From the NCBI GenBank assembly GCA_016711045.1, contig JADJTT010000001.1, forward strand, positions 620,001 through 684,000: a stretch of 64,000 nucleotides of DNA, read 5' to 3'. Made by a program: the position numbers and the translations under genes. This document shows, in pieces, positions 42,923 through 52,960 of the stretch. A model generated the notes under the pieces. That model was not told the DNA's origin. It did not search any database and was given only the letters and a program-made list of their open reading frames with translations. The DNA is from Saprospirales bacterium (GTDB taxonomy: Bacteria; Bacteroidota; Bacteroidia; Chitinophagales; Saprospiraceae). The first letter of the stretch is position 1; each line of letters begins with the position of its first letter.

Positions 42923-44545
42923 CTATATTTTTTGCACCGGGAATGTGCGAAAAACGCCTGTTTCCGGTATCCAGATTTGTAAAAAATACAAGCCAGGTGG
43001 CAGGTGGTGTATATCAATCTGGCCACTCATACTTTCTCCTTGTTGGGCCAAGACGCCATCTATTCGAAACAGTCGGAAAGAAACGGGGAACGAAAAATTT
43101 TCTAAAAACAAGCATTCCGAAACCGGATTGGGAAACACCAGCCCGGGAAGAGACAACAAGCTCCCCTCCAGGGTTGCAGTTACCGTTTCGTCCAATTTTC
43201 CTATCCAGGCATCGAAGACGCCGTTGGAAGAAATGGGCGAACCGTTGAACCAGGCCTCCCCGCTAAACCCGCCAACTACCCAGACAGCTCCCTCTTCGTC
43301 CACCTCTATTTGTTCGGGGATGACCAGGTCGTCGCCCGGAAAACCAACCAGCCAGCGGAGGCCTCCTTCGGAGCGGAACCCCGCTGCAAACCCATTGAAC
43401 CCTTCTCCCAGCCCCGTGATGGTTTGCCCTTCCAATGTAAGCGCAGACCTGAACAACCCTGCTACAACGGGACCTTCATTGCGAATGCCGATGGACAAGC
43501 CCTGCTCATCCGTTGAATTTCCGAGTGATTGTGCCCACTCCGGGGTGCCGTCCAGCGCATTGTACCGGATTAAAAAGAAGTTGGTGTTAAACCCCGCAGT
43601 CTGTATCGTCCACCCTTCGTCTACCTGAAGGACGCCGACGAAGGTGCCGGTTGCGAATAATTTATTGGAAGTATTCACGGCCAGTGCATTGACGACATCG
43701 TCGTATTGAGCGCCCGCTTTTCGCAGCCAGAGGGCTTCGCCTGTTGTGGCAGATACGGCCGCGACAAACCCGTCGTCATCGAGCGTATTGGACTGAATGG
43801 TAGCGCCCGCCAGGGAAATACTGCCGTTGAACCGCCCGCCTAAATAGAGCTGTGCCGTGTGGCGGATAGCCAGGCATTCGCCGCGCACGCTGCCGCTGTC
43901 GCCAAACCGGAGGGCCCATTGGAAATCGCCCCCGGCGTTCCACTTGGCCACAAAGCCGCTGAGGTCTCCTTGTGCCTGCAGCAGGGTATCGCCAATAGAT
44001 AATTGTCCGCCGAAATACCCGATGGCGTAGAGATTATCGTCTGAATCGGTCAGCAGCTCGCGCAATCCCTTTGCCCCGGCGCCGGAGAGCACCGCACCCC
44101 ATCCCGGATCACCCGACGGAGTTACAGACAGGATAAAAAGCGCTTTACCTCCGGCAGGCGCCACCCCTGTCCAGGAATCCAACTGGATCGTATCCCAAAA
44201 AATACCGCCCCAGAAAGCCAGACCCGTCGTGGTGACCGCTACCGCCGTGGCATCATCCACATCTGCGCTACCGCCGGAAAGTACCCATTCGGGAAGTCCT
44301 TCCGGGCCGAGTCTTGCGAGAAACACATCGTCGTTGGCTGGCAGAGGAAGCGAGATGCCATTCCATTGAAAGGGTTGATTGTAGGTGCCGGTCACATAGC
44401 GAATTTCGTTGGGGCCGGTGGCCATACACGTGAAGCCTTCCTCCCCGGAACCGCCTGCTGTTTGAAAATAGGTAAAGGCCTGGGCAGGAGACTTGTGCAA
44501 GGAGATTAACCAAAAAAGTACGGCAAAGCCTATCTTTGCGTTCAT
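42923..44545 (-). CDS. Secreted protein with beta-propeller-like repeats and T9SS sorting domain
   Basis: I start at the ATG at 44545 (540 aa), which precedes a signal peptide (NAKIGFAVLFWLISLHKSPA). The upstream open frame overlaps another gene antisense and is not used. The body has repeated blades of the type 'DDVFLARLGPEGLPEWVLSG' and 'DGFVAAVSATTGEALWLRKA', like SBBP beta-propeller repeats. The last 75 residues or so (VFPNPVSECLFLENF.., ending GVFRTFPVQKI) are a type A sorting domain for the type IX secretion system, so the protein should be exported to the cell surface. Divergent from a TPR lipoprotein gene across 48 nt. Confidence 0.85.
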   Translation of the reverse strand: MNAKIGFAVLFWLISLHKSPAQAFTYFQTAGGSGEEGFTCMATGPNEIRYVTGTYNQPFQWNGISLPLPANDDVFLARLGPEGLPEWVLSGGSADVDDATAVAVTTTGLAFWGGIFWDTIQLDSWTGVAPAGGKALFILSVTPSGDPGWGAVLSGAGAKGLRELLTDSDDNLYAIGYFGGQLSIGDTLLQAQGDLSGFVAKWNAGGDFQWALRFGDSGSVRGECLAIRHTAQLYLGGRFNGSISLAGATIQSNTLDDDGFVAAVSATTGEALWLRKAGAQYDDVVNALAVNTSNKLFATGTFVGVLQVDEGWTIQTAGFNTNFFLIRYNALDGTPEWAQSLGNSTDEQGLSIGIRNEGPVVAGLFRSALTLEGQTITGLGEGFNGFAAGFRSEGGLRWLVGFPGDDLVIPEQIEVDEEGAVWVVGGFSGEAWFNGSPISSNGVFDAWIGKLDETVTATLEGSLLSLPGLVFPNPVSECLFLENFSFPVSFRLFRIDGVLAQQGESMSGQIDIHHLPPGLYFLQIWIPETGVFRTFPVQKI

Positions 44546-44593
44546 TCTAGAGTTCCGAAATAGCATCTTTTTATAATTAGCAATAACACCGCT

Positions 44594-45604
44594 ATGAAAA
44601 CGACACATATTTTCCTTCTGTTGGCTGGTTTCACACTTTTGAGTGCTTGTGGACAAGATAATGGAAACGGGGAAGAAAACACCCCCGCTGCCGGTGCACC
44701 CGATCCGAGTATCAGCCAATTGAACCTGCTCCTCGAGAAAACCCCTAATGATCCCGAGTTGTATTATCAACGGGCAAAAATCTATTACGACCTGGACGGT
44801 TATGATGAAGCCATCCAGGATGTACAAAAGGCCTTGTCGTTCGATTCTGTCAACGTCAATTACCTGCATTTGCTTGCCGATGTATACCTCGATTATTATC
44901 AATCGTTCCGGGCATTGAAAACGATGGAGAAGGCTGCGGGGCTTCATCCTCAGCATATTCCTACCCTGCTGAAGCTCTCCGAATTCCAGTTGATCCTGAA
45001 GCAGCCCGAACAGGCTCTGAAGACGCTCGAAAAGATCCGGGCGATCGACCCCCAAAATGCAGAGATGTTTTATATGGGGGGACTGGTATTTGAAGATCAG
45101 GGCGAGACCGACAAAGCGATCGGGAGCTTCCAGTCGGCCGTAGAGATCGACCCTGAGCTGATCGAGGGCTGGATTAATCTCGGCAAATTATGGGCCTCCA
45201 AAAAAGAGCCCATCGCCATTCAATTTTTTGACAATGCGTTGCGCGTAGATTCTACCAATGTAGTAGCCCTTCACGAAAAAGCCTACTACCTTTCCAATAC
45301 CCTGAACGACCTGGAAGGTGCGCTGGCATTATACAAAAAGATCATCGTTTCCCACCCGCAATACGCCGAGGCCTACTTCAATGCCGGCCTTTTATATTTG
45401 GATATGGACTCGATCGATCGCGCGACGCAGCAATTTGATCTGAATATTAAGGTCGACCCCACTTTCCCCCAGGCTTACTATTACCGGGGGCTTTGTGCTG
45501 AAATGAAAGGCGATGCAGAAAGTGCGGTAAAAGATTATGAAGCCGCTTTAAATTTGGCGCCCGATTACGATAAAGCAAGGGAAGCTTTAGACAAGTTGAA
45601 GTAA
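44594..45604 (+). CDS. TPR lipoprotein
   Basis: The protein has 336 residues. A lipoprotein signal with Cys at 19 (TLLSACG) is followed by a Gly/Asn-rich linker and about seven TPR units ('PELYYQRAKIYYDLDGYDEA', 'AEMFYMGGLVFEDQGETDKA', 'PQAYYYRGLCAEMKGDAESA'). It is a periplasmic or outer-membrane scaffold, as common in Bacteroidota. Start and signal are clear. It converges with a small membrane protein gene 3 nt away. Confidence 0.82.
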   Translation: MKTTHIFLLLAGFTLLSACGQDNGNGEENTPAAGAPDPSISQLNLLLEKTPNDPELYYQRAKIYYDLDGYDEAIQDVQKALSFDSVNVNYLHLLADVYLDYYQSFRALKTMEKAAGLHPQHIPTLLKLSEFQLILKQPEQALKTLEKIRAIDPQNAEMFYMGGLVFEDQGETDKAIGSFQSAVEIDPELIEGWINLGKLWASKKEPIAIQFFDNALRVDSTNVVALHEKAYYLSNTLNDLEGALALYKKIIVSHPQYAEAYFNAGLLYLDMDSIDRATQQFDLNIKVDPTFPQAYYYRGLCAEMKGDAESAVKDYEAALNLAPDYDKAREALDKLK

Positions 45605-45607
45605 CGG

Positions 45608-45958
45608 TCAGGAGGATTTAGCTCGTTGAACCAGGTAGGTTTTCAGGTAAACTCCGGCAGCTCCGATACTGCTGAGCGCCATTATTCCAAACCGAAAGAT
45701 ATTGCCGGTGTCGTGGTAATTCAAGGCTTCGACCAGAAACCCTGCAAGGGCAAGCGCCAGCAGCAAGGTCAACCCGCTTACCAGATAGGCAACGATCCTG
45801 TTTCCGTTTCGAAAGAGGGGGGTTGTTCCCAGAAATAGTGCTCCAAAAGCTACAGGAATGAGTGCAAAAGAGCGTTGTGCCTCCGGATGTACGTAGCCCC
45901 ACAACCCGATAACCAGGAGCACAAGGGCGTTGATGATATTTACCTGGTAGGGTTTCAT
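45608..45958 (-). CDS. Small four-helix membrane protein
   Basis: The protein has 116 residues from the ATG at 45958 (MKPYQVNIINAL); an ATG two codons upstream also fits. Four hydrophobic segments ('NALVLLVIGLWGYV', 'FALIPVAFGALFLG', 'IVAYLVSGLTLLLALALAGF', 'FGIMALSSIGAAGVYL') make it an inner-membrane protein. I do not recognise a family with certainty. It follows the PBP1A gene on the same strand by 9 nt and is probably co-transcribed with it. Confidence 0.7.
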   Translation of the reverse strand: MKPYQVNIINALVLLVIGLWGYVHPEAQRSFALIPVAFGALFLGTTPLFRNGNRIVAYLVSGLTLLLALALAGFLVEALNYHDTGNIFRFGIMALSSIGAAGVYLKTYLVQRAKSS

Positions 45959-45967
45959 GCACAAGGG

Positions 45968-48556
45968 TCAATGTAGAAAGCGGGTAGAATCCGGTATATT
46001 GTATTCCTCGTCCCCAAACATATCTTCGGAGAATTCATCGAACGACCCGCCGCCGCTTTCGGGATGAATGCGCTGCATATACTTCGTGCAATCCAGTTCA
46101 ATCGTCAGGTCCCCTTTGGGGATAGCGAACCGGGCCGCTGTGTCGTATTCTGCATCCGGATCCTTTTCCAGGCTGACCATCAACGCTTTAAAAAATGGTT
46201 TGGCCATCACGGAGCCCTGTCCCAGATCAAGCGAGCGGAAGCGGATCCAGCGATCATCGCCACCGACCCAGGTACCAACCACCAGCGAAGGCGTAATACC
46301 CATAAACCAGCCGTCTACAAAGTTGTTTGTGGTACCTGTCTTTCCGCCTACTTCGCTTTTCAAACCTCCCATATTGGCTGCATATTTCAGCATTTCAACC
46401 ATCACGAAGTTGGACTGCTCATCCAATGCAATCCGCTCATCGGGATCTTCTTCATACAGAACCCTTCCGTTGCGGTCTTCAATGCGCAAAATATATTGGG
46501 GTTTGTGGTATATCCCGTTATTGGCGAAGGTCGTGTAGGCGCCGGTCATTTCAGTGACGGAAAGGTCTGTTGCGCCAAGGCAGATAGAAGGCGCTCTGGG
46601 CACAACCAACCGTCCATTCGGGTATTTGGCCTCCTTGTCGATCCCCATCTGGTTGATCAGGTCCCGGACGGGTTCGGCATCCATCAATTGTTTCATCAAA
46701 AAGACGGAGACCGTATTTTTCGAATACTTGAGGCCATCTTTTAGCGTGTAAAGATTACCGCTATAGGTTCCTTCTGCATTGCTGGGGGTCCAGCTCTCCT
46801 GCAATCCGAAATTCCCTTCTCCCGGAAAAATGGTTTGTGGTTGATCGGGTACCCGGAAACAAGGGGATATACCTTGTTGCTTGATCGCGGTAGCGTAGAC
46901 AAACGGTTTAAAAGTCGAGCCCACCTGCCTGCGGGTGCGCACGTGATCGTATTTGAAGTATCGGTAATTGATGCCCCCCACCCAGCCTTTGACATACCCG
47001 GTGGAAGGCTGGATAGCCATGGAGCCGATTTGGAGAAAATGGTGGTGATATTTCAGGGAATCCAACGGCGACATCACCGTATCTTTTTCGAAGCTCTCGT
47101 TTTCATAGGTAAACACCCGCATTTTCACAGGCGTCTCAAAAGTCGTCTTCACGGCTTCCTGCAATTCATCCCATTTTTGCTTCAACTCGCCCCAGTAGGG
47201 ACTACGGAGCACTGACCGGTATTCGGATTCCATTCTCCGGGTAATCATATTATCCTTGACCATCTGTTTGATCGCCCCTTCCTTTGCCTCTTCCCGCAAC
47301 ATACGGTCGATATCCACATCCCGCAGGTTCAGCCCCTCGATGTCTGCTTCCAGGGTAGCAGCAATTTGCCCAAGGTACTCTTCCCGAAGGGCCACATACC
47401 GGTCCGATTCCCGGATCAACTGGGAGAGCTTACGCTCCCGGGACGCCATTTCGGCCGGAGTGGTCTCTTTATCCTTATACGTCCATGGATTCAGGTTCTT
47501 CCAATGCCGGTCGAACTTGGACTGCAGGCTTTGCATATGTTCGGCCATCGCGATCTCCATGTGTTTCTGGATCACCGGGTCAATTGTGGTGTAGACTTTC
47601 AATCCATCCCGGTATAGGTTGTAGTTCGATCCGTCTGGTTTTCGAATTTCTTCGCGGTTTAGAATAGCACTGACATCCTTGCTGATCTCACCCCGGAAAT
47701 AGGGAGCCAGGCCATCGTTGTGCGTGGTGCGGCGATACCGGATATCCAGCGGAAGCATTTTCAGGGAATCGTATTCTGCTTTGGTAAGGGCTCCATTCCG
47801 CTCCATCTGATTGAGCACTACGTTGCGGCGGTGCAATACGGTATCCGGCCGTCTTATCGGATTGAATAATGCCGGATTTTTCAGCATGCCGATGAGGGTA
47901 GCTGACTGTACGAGGTTGAGGGAGTCCTGGGATTCTGAAAAATAGACCTCTGCAGCGGCCTTTATTCCGTCACCGTTATTGAGGAAGTCAAACTTATTGA
48001 GGTACATGGCCATGATCTCCTCCTTGGTATAGCGGCGTTCGAGGCGCACGGCGATGATCCACTCTTTTAGTTTTTGGACCACCCGGGCGGAGAGCTTCGT
48101 GGCCGGCTTTCCGGTGAAGAGCAATTTGGCCAATTGTTGGGTGATCGTGCTCCCGCCTCCCGTACTCTTTTGGCGAAGGATAGCTGTTTTCACCAACACA
48201 CGACCAAGCGCTTCCAGGTCGATGCCCGAATGCTTATAAAATCGCTCGTCTTCCGTTGCGATCAGGGCGTTGACCAGATTGGGAGAAAGTTCATTGTACT
48301 CCACCGGCACCCGGTTTTCGATAAAAAAGCGTCCGAGTACTTCCCCATTGTAGGCATATACTTCGGAAGCCAGGGTGCTTTTCGGGTTTTCCAACTCCTT
48401 GGTATCAGGCAGGTTGGAAAAGGAAAGAAGGAAGAACAGGAGAAATAACAGGGCAAAAGCACCACCCACGACATACCACATCCACTTGACAATCTTGCGG
48501 TAAACCGGCATTCGTGCCTCCTGCATCCCCTTGATCTCAGCCTTTTGGTATGTCAT
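45968..48556 (-). CDS. Bifunctional penicillin-binding protein 1A
   Basis: The protein has 862 residues from the ATG at 48556. A cytoplasmic tail and one membrane helix (WMWYVVGGAFALLFLLFFLL) precede the GT51 glycosyltransferase domain, with catalytic Glu in ATEDERFYKHSGID and 'KSTGGGSTITQQLAKLLF'. The transpeptidase domain has active-site Ser in GSTFKPFVYA and KTGTTNNFVDGWF; a conserved SxN is seen as SKNTVSVFLM. A long insert between the domains is coiled and charged. It polymerises and cross-links peptidoglycan in the periplasm. There is an acidic C-terminal tail. Confidence 0.95.
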   Translation of the reverse strand: MTYQKAEIKGMQEARMPVYRKIVKWMWYVVGGAFALLFLLFFLLSFSNLPDTKELENPKSTLASEVYAYNGEVLGRFFIENRVPVEYNELSPNLVNALIATEDERFYKHSGIDLEALGRVLVKTAILRQKSTGGGSTITQQLAKLLFTGKPATKLSARVVQKLKEWIIAVRLERRYTKEEIMAMYLNKFDFLNNGDGIKAAAEVYFSESQDSLNLVQSATLIGMLKNPALFNPIRRPDTVLHRRNVVLNQMERNGALTKAEYDSLKMLPLDIRYRRTTHNDGLAPYFRGEISKDVSAILNREEIRKPDGSNYNLYRDGLKVYTTIDPVIQKHMEIAMAEHMQSLQSKFDRHWKNLNPWTYKDKETTPAEMASRERKLSQLIRESDRYVALREEYLGQIAATLEADIEGLNLRDVDIDRMLREEAKEGAIKQMVKDNMITRRMESEYRSVLRSPYWGELKQKWDELQEAVKTTFETPVKMRVFTYENESFEKDTVMSPLDSLKYHHHFLQIGSMAIQPSTGYVKGWVGGINYRYFKYDHVRTRRQVGSTFKPFVYATAIKQQGISPCFRVPDQPQTIFPGEGNFGLQESWTPSNAEGTYSGNLYTLKDGLKYSKNTVSVFLMKQLMDAEPVRDLINQMGIDKEAKYPNGRLVVPRAPSICLGATDLSVTEMTGAYTTFANNGIYHKPQYILRIEDRNGRVLYEEDPDERIALDEQSNFVMVEMLKYAANMGGLKSEVGGKTGTTNNFVDGWFMGITPSLVVGTWVGGDDRWIRFRSLDLGQGSVMAKPFFKALMVSLEKDPDAEYDTAARFAIPKGDLTIELDCTKYMQRIHPESGGGSFDEFSEDMFGDEEYNIPDSTRFLH

Positions 48557-48682
48557 GTGTATCTCATTTACGGGTAAAGATAGCAACCTGCTACTGATCG
48601 AATAAACTCTTTAACGAAAAGTTAGACGATTTTGCGCGTAAAGAAGTCAATTTTTTCTCATAGGGCTCGTCCAGATTTCTCT

Positions 48683-48690
48683 TACCTTTG
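48683..48690 (+). promoter_or_regulatory. -7 element upstream of the E1 gene
   Basis: TACCTTTG matches the Bacteroidota -7 consensus and lies 44 nt upstream of the ATG at 48735. A clear TTG -33 element is not seen, so the call is partial. Confidence 0.4.
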
Positions 48691-48734
48691 CCGGCTATAT
48701 AAGGTACAGCCCATTATAATTGAATTGATTTACC

Positions 48735-50735
48735 ATGGTCGTCAACGCTACCACACCCATAACTTATGATCGCGGAACGTTATCAGATGAAAAGCTCCGC
48801 TCGCTTTACCGCCAATTGCTCAAGCCCCGGCTGATCGAAGAAAAGATGTTGATCTTGCTTCGCCAGGGGCAGGTGAGCAAGTGGTTTTCGGGCATTGGCC
48901 AGGAAGCGATCGCGGTGGGCGCTACGGCAGCACTCCTGGAAGATGAACTCATATTTACCCTCCACCGCAACCTGGGCGTGTTTACCACACGCGAGATGCC
49001 GCTCGACCGGCTCTTCTCCCAGTTGCAGGGCAAAGCCCTCGGCTTTTCCAAAGGCCGGGAGCGTTCGTTTCATTTCGGCTCCCTGGATTACGGCATCGTG
49101 GGTATGATCTCCCACCTGGGGCCCCAACTCTCCCTGGCTGCAGGGGTAGCGCTGGCACATAAACTGAAGAAAGAAGGCCGCGTGTCCCTGGCTTTTTCCG
49201 GCGAAGGAGGTACGAGCCAAGGCGAATTTCACGAAGCCTTGAACACGGCCGCCGTCTGGCAGTTGCCTGTTATTTTCCTCATCGAAAATAACGGGTACGG
49301 ACTCTCCACCCCTATCAATGAGCAGTTCCGCTGTGCCCAGATCGCCGATCGGGCAGTGGGCTACGGCATGAAATCCATTATCATCGACGGCAATAATATC
49401 CTGGATGTCTATCGCACCCTCCGCGAAACGGCCGAAGCCATGCGCCACCACCCCGAACCCGTGCTCATCGAATGCATGACCTTCCGGATGCGCGGCCATG
49501 AGGAAGCCTCGGGCACCAAATACGTGCCCAAAGAACTGATGGACCAATGGGCCACCAAAGACCCTATTTCCAATTACCAAAAATACCTCCTCGAATTGGG
49601 CGTCCTTAACGAAGAGGATATCCAGCAAATACGGCAGGAGCTCAAACAGGAAATAGACGCTGCCTGGAAGGTCGCCCAAAACGAACCAGCCCTCACCCCT
49701 GAAATCCAGGCAGAACTCGCAGATGTGTATGCGCCTGCATCCACATTGCCCGTCGCTCCCGCTACCCAGGCCGTGACCGAAAAGCGCATGATCGACGCCA
49801 TTTCCGATGGACTGCGCCTCGCCATGCGCAAGCACGACAACCTCGTGCTCATGGGACAGGATATTGCCGAATACGGCGGGGCATTCAAGATCACCCTGGG
49901 GCTTGTCGAGGAATTTGGCCGCGACCGCGTGCGAAACACACCCCTGTGCGAAAGCGCTATCATCGGTATCGCGCTGGGCCTGAGCCTGAAAGGCTTTAAA
50001 TCTATGGTCGAGATGCAGTTTGCCGACTTCGTCACCTGCGGCTTCAACCAGATCATCAACAACCTGGCCAAGATCCACTATCGCTGGGGGCAAAACGCCG
50101 ACGTCGTCATCCGCATGCCAACGGGTGCGGGCGTGGGGGCTGGGCCTTTCCATTCACAAAGCAACGAAGCCTGGTTCTTCCATACCCCGGGATTGAAGGT
50201 ACTATACCCTTCCACGCCCCAAGATGCAAAAGGCCTCTTGCTGGCGGCGTTCGAGGATCCCAATCCGGTTATGTTCTTCGAGCATAAGGCCCTTTACCGG
50301 AGCTTCCAGCAGGAAGTCAACGACGATTATTACACCGTAGAGATCGGCAAAGCCCGCATCGCCCGGGAGGGCAGTGAAGTATCCGTACTCACTTACGGAA
50401 TGGGCGTACACTGGGCATTGAAAGCAGCCGAGGAACTGGGTATCGACGCCGAGATCATCGACCTGCGCACCCTGCTCCCCCTCGACTACGACGCCATTAC
50501 CGCCACCGTGAAAAAGACCAACCGCGTCATCATCCTCCACGAGGACACCCTGATCGGCGGGATCGGTGGCGAATTGTCGGCCTATATATCCGAGCATTTG
50601 TTCGAACACCTCGACGCCCCCGTTATGCGCGTGGCCAGTCTCGACACTCCCGTTCCTTTTTCTATCGAGTTGGAGAAGCAATTTTTGCCTGGGGAACGTT
50701 TTAAAGAGAAACTAAGAAATCTATGTGACTGGTGA
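48735..50735 (+). CDS. 2-oxoacid dehydrogenase E1, fused alpha and beta subunits
   Basis: The protein has 666 residues. Residues 1 to about 340 are the alpha part with the thiamine-diphosphate motif 'SGEGGTSQGEFHEALN' ending in IENNGYG; residues about 350-666 are the beta part ('LVLMGQDIAEYGGAFKITLG', 'NTPLCESAIIGIALGLSL', 'DLRTLLPLDYDAI'). Fused E1 of this type in Bacteroidota is usually assigned to branched-chain or pyruvate-type 2-oxoacid dehydrogenase; substrate is not decided by sequence alone. E2 and E3 genes are not in the window. The DUF5606 gene follows by 38 nt, across a short TCACCAGTCACCAGTCAC tandem. Confidence 0.92.
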   Translation: MVVNATTPITYDRGTLSDEKLRSLYRQLLKPRLIEEKMLILLRQGQVSKWFSGIGQEAIAVGATAALLEDELIFTLHRNLGVFTTREMPLDRLFSQLQGKALGFSKGRERSFHFGSLDYGIVGMISHLGPQLSLAAGVALAHKLKKEGRVSLAFSGEGGTSQGEFHEALNTAAVWQLPVIFLIENNGYGLSTPINEQFRCAQIADRAVGYGMKSIIIDGNNILDVYRTLRETAEAMRHHPEPVLIECMTFRMRGHEEASGTKYVPKELMDQWATKDPISNYQKYLLELGVLNEEDIQQIRQELKQEIDAAWKVAQNEPALTPEIQAELADVYAPASTLPVAPATQAVTEKRMIDAISDGLRLAMRKHDNLVLMGQDIAEYGGAFKITLGLVEEFGRDRVRNTPLCESAIIGIALGLSLKGFKSMVEMQFADFVTCGFNQIINNLAKIHYRWGQNADVVIRMPTGAGVGAGPFHSQSNEAWFFHTPGLKVLYPSTPQDAKGLLLAAFEDPNPVMFFEHKALYRSFQQEVNDDYYTVEIGKARIAREGSEVSVLTYGMGVHWALKAAEELGIDAEIIDLRTLLPLDYDAITATVKKTNRVIILHEDTLIGGIGGELSAYISEHLFEHLDAPVMRVASLDTPVPFSIELEKQFLPGERFKEKLRNLCDW

Positions 50736-50773
50736 CCTAGTCACCAGTCACCAGTCACTAATAACCAATCACC

Positions 50774-51208
50774 ATGAATCTAAAAGACATCGTATCCGTA
50801 TCCGGCATGCCCGGCCTCTACAAAATGGCTGGCAACCGCAGCAACGGCCTTATCGTGGAAGATCTCGACACGGGGAAGCGCAAGTTTGCTCCGTCGCGGC
50901 AGCATCAATTTACGCCGCTGGAATCGATCGCTATATTCACCACTACGGAGGAAGACTCTATCGAGTTGGGGAAGGTATTTGAAAAGATCCAACACGGCCT
51001 GGAACAGCACCCGTTGGTCGGGGCAAATGCTTCTTCTGAGGAGCTTCGCGCCTATTTCACCGCCGTCTTTCCAGAGCACGACGAAGACCGGGTGAAGGTA
51101 GGCGATATCAAGAAGGTGCTGAAGTGGTTTTCGTTCTTGCAGGACCGGGATTTGTTGGTAGCGGATGAGACCGAGACCGAGGAGGAAGAGGCGAAGGAGG
51201 AGGAATAA
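50774..51208 (+). CDS. DUF5606 domain protein
   Basis: The protein has 144 residues, cytoplasmic. 'LKDIVSVSGMPGLYKMAGNR' and 'GLIVEDLDTGKRKFAPSRQH' are the conserved N-terminal blocks of DUF5606, a Bacteroidota-specific family of unknown function. The C-terminus is an acidic tail rich in Glu. The gene is complete, but the sequence about 70 nt downstream degrades into a C tract, so its downstream neighbourhood is not reliable. Confidence 0.85.
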   Translation: MNLKDIVSVSGMPGLYKMAGNRSNGLIVEDLDTGKRKFAPSRQHQFTPLESIAIFTTTEEDSIELGKVFEKIQHGLEQHPLVGANASSEELRAYFTAVFPEHDEDRVKVGDIKKVLKWFSFLQDRDLLVADETETEEEEAKEEE

Positions 51209-51271
51209 TTAAGAAAAACAGGAAGGTTTTGTTTAAATTTTGGCTTCGGGGCGCGCGCTTTTTTTCCCCTT

Positions 51272-51428
<157 letters not shown>

Positions 51429-51504
51429 GTGCACCAAAGCCTTGCGTGATCTCAAGGTAATTGACAAGCGTGAATATCCGTTTTGGTCTATGCTTTTGGT
51501 TTAA
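51429..51504 (+). pseudogene. Possible C-terminal gene end after the C tract
   Basis: Straight after the C tract one frame reads CTKALRDLKVIDKREYPFWS and ends MLLV-stop at 51504. It looks like the end of a real protein, but only about 24 residues are left and I cannot name it. Whether it belongs to a gene hidden by the C tract is open. Confidence 0.3.
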
Positions 51505-51529
51505 ACGAACCCCTGGGGGTGTGTTGACC

Positions 51530-52567
51530 TCATTCTCCTAAACCGGCCCCGGGTTTTACCATGATTGCTTTTGCCCTCCCCACCGCCTCCAACAACGCCA
51601 TCCTGATCTGCCCCCCTCGGTTTTTCTTGTCTTTGCGCATAATTGACCAGAGATCAACCTCGGGTGCAATTGGCATGGAGGGAAACCCTTTTTCCAAAAA
51701 AGTAACAATTCGATTCATCTCCCCCTCCGGCAAGCCGGCGTGCTGGTGCGAAAGCCGGATCTCGGCGATCATCCCCGCCGCCACGGCCTCTCCGTGCAGC
51801 ACATCCAGGCCCTGCGACAACCCCCAGGTCTCGATGGCATGTCCGACCGTGTGCCCAAAGTTTAACACCTGGCGGAGGCCTTTTTCCAGAGGATCAGCCT
51901 CGACAATCCGTTTTTTCACCATGATGGCGCGAGGCAGTATTTTATCCCAATCGACCGTAGCGGGATCAGGCTGGGATTGCAGTTCTTCCCACAAGCCGGC
52001 ATCGCCGATAAGGGCGTGCTTGACCACCTCGGCGTAACCACTCACCAGCTGGCGGTGGGGCAGGGTTTCTAGAAAAGGCAGATGGATGAAAACCGCCTCC
52101 GGATCGGCAAACAGGCCGACCATGTTCTTGTAATGCTGAAAATCGACGCCCAGCTTGCCGCCTATGGAAGCATCGACCTGAGCCAATAGGGTCGTAGGGA
52201 TTTGTACAAAATCGATGCCGCGCATGTACGTCTGCGCACAAAATCCGCCCATATCGCCGACCACACCCCCGCCGAGGTTCAGGAGCACCGATCCACGGTC
52301 CAACCCGCCTTCCAGCATTTGTGCCCAGATATATTGGCAGGTCTCCAGATTCTTGTACGCCTCTCCCGTGGGAATTTCGATCAGCAATGGACTATCGAGA
52401 AAGGGCTCCAATAAGGGCCAACAGTGCTGCCTGGTATTTTCGTCGACGAGCACGGCGATACGGGTGTAGTTCCGGGATCCGAGCCAAGCCTGAATATCTT
52501 CGAGGCTATGGATGAAGGAAATAGAATAGTCTGTTAGCGGGATGATATGGTTCTTGGCGTTGAGCAT
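51530..52567 (-). CDS. aroB: 3-dehydroquinate synthase
   Basis: The protein has 345 residues from the ATG at 52567; the longer open frame upstream looks non-coding. AroB converts DAHP to 3-dehydroquinate in the shikimate pathway, using NAD and a divalent metal. Motifs seen: LLNLGGGVVGDMGGF (NAD loop), 'FVQIPTTLLAQVDASIGGKL', 'SGYAEVVKHALI' (metal Glu and Lys), LNFGHTVGHAIE and HGEAVAAGM (metal His). Full length. Other shikimate genes are not in the window. Confidence 0.96.
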   Translation of the reverse strand: MLNAKNHIIPLTDYSISFIHSLEDIQAWLGSRNYTRIAVLVDENTRQHCWPLLEPFLDSPLLIEIPTGEAYKNLETCQYIWAQMLEGGLDRGSVLLNLGGGVVGDMGGFCAQTYMRGIDFVQIPTTLLAQVDASIGGKLGVDFQHYKNMVGLFADPEAVFIHLPFLETLPHRQLVSGYAEVVKHALIGDAGLWEELQSQPDPATVDWDKILPRAIMVKKRIVEADPLEKGLRQVLNFGHTVGHAIETWGLSQGLDVLHGEAVAAGMIAEIRLSHQHAGLPEGEMNRIVTFLEKGFPSMPIAPEVDLWSIMRKDKKNRGGQIRMALLEAVGRAKAIMVKPGAGLGE

Positions 52568-52658
52568 TGAGCGTTGAGCGTTTACGCAATGAACGCTCGA
52601 CAAATAATCTCGAACGTGAGTTACAAGTCTCCGGCTCCTGAACGACTTGCGGTCCGTT

Positions 52659-52952
52659 TCAGCTATAGAAACAACCTTCCACACTCCACGCCTCCGCTTT
52701 TTTCTCAAAAAGAGCCTTCGTCTTCGTCCAGGTTTCCTGAAACAATTCCGAATCGCGGTAGGCGTTCAGCGCAGCCTCATTTTCCCAGAAACTATACGTA
52801 AAGAAAACGTTCCCCCGGCCCATATCCCGCAGCAATTCCAAATGCAGGCAACCCGGAAAATGCCGGATCCGCTCCTTGGTGCTTTCGAAAAGCTCCAGGA
52901 ATTGAGGTACTAACTCGGAGTGGAAGGTGAGTTTGACGATTCGTTTTAGCAC
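52659..52952 (-). CDS. Antibiotic biosynthesis monooxygenase (ABM) domain protein
   Basis: The protein has 97 residues and a single ABM/dimeric alpha-beta-barrel domain: 'MLKRIVKLTFHSELVPQFLE', 'FPGCLHLELLRDMGRGNVFF', 'YSFWENEAALNAYRDSELFQ'. Such proteins are often quinol monooxygenase-like or simple stress proteins; the activity is not predictable. It lies 91 nt upstream of aroB on the same strand and may be co-transcribed with it. Confidence 0.85.
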   Translation of the reverse strand: MLKRIVKLTFHSELVPQFLELFESTKERIRHFPGCLHLELLRDMGRGNVFFTYSFWENEAALNAYRDSELFQETWTKTKALFEKKAEAWSVEGCFYS

Positions 52953-52960
52953 TCTTAGAT

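Noticed and set aside
44546..45055. N-terminal extension of the T9SS propeller gene upstream of 44545
   Set aside because: It runs antisense through the TPR lipoprotein gene; a signal peptide begins at the ATG at 44545.
48783..50153. A 456-residue open frame antisense to the E1 gene
   Set aside because: Shadow of a clear thiamine-dependent E1 gene; no signal, domain or promoter of its own.
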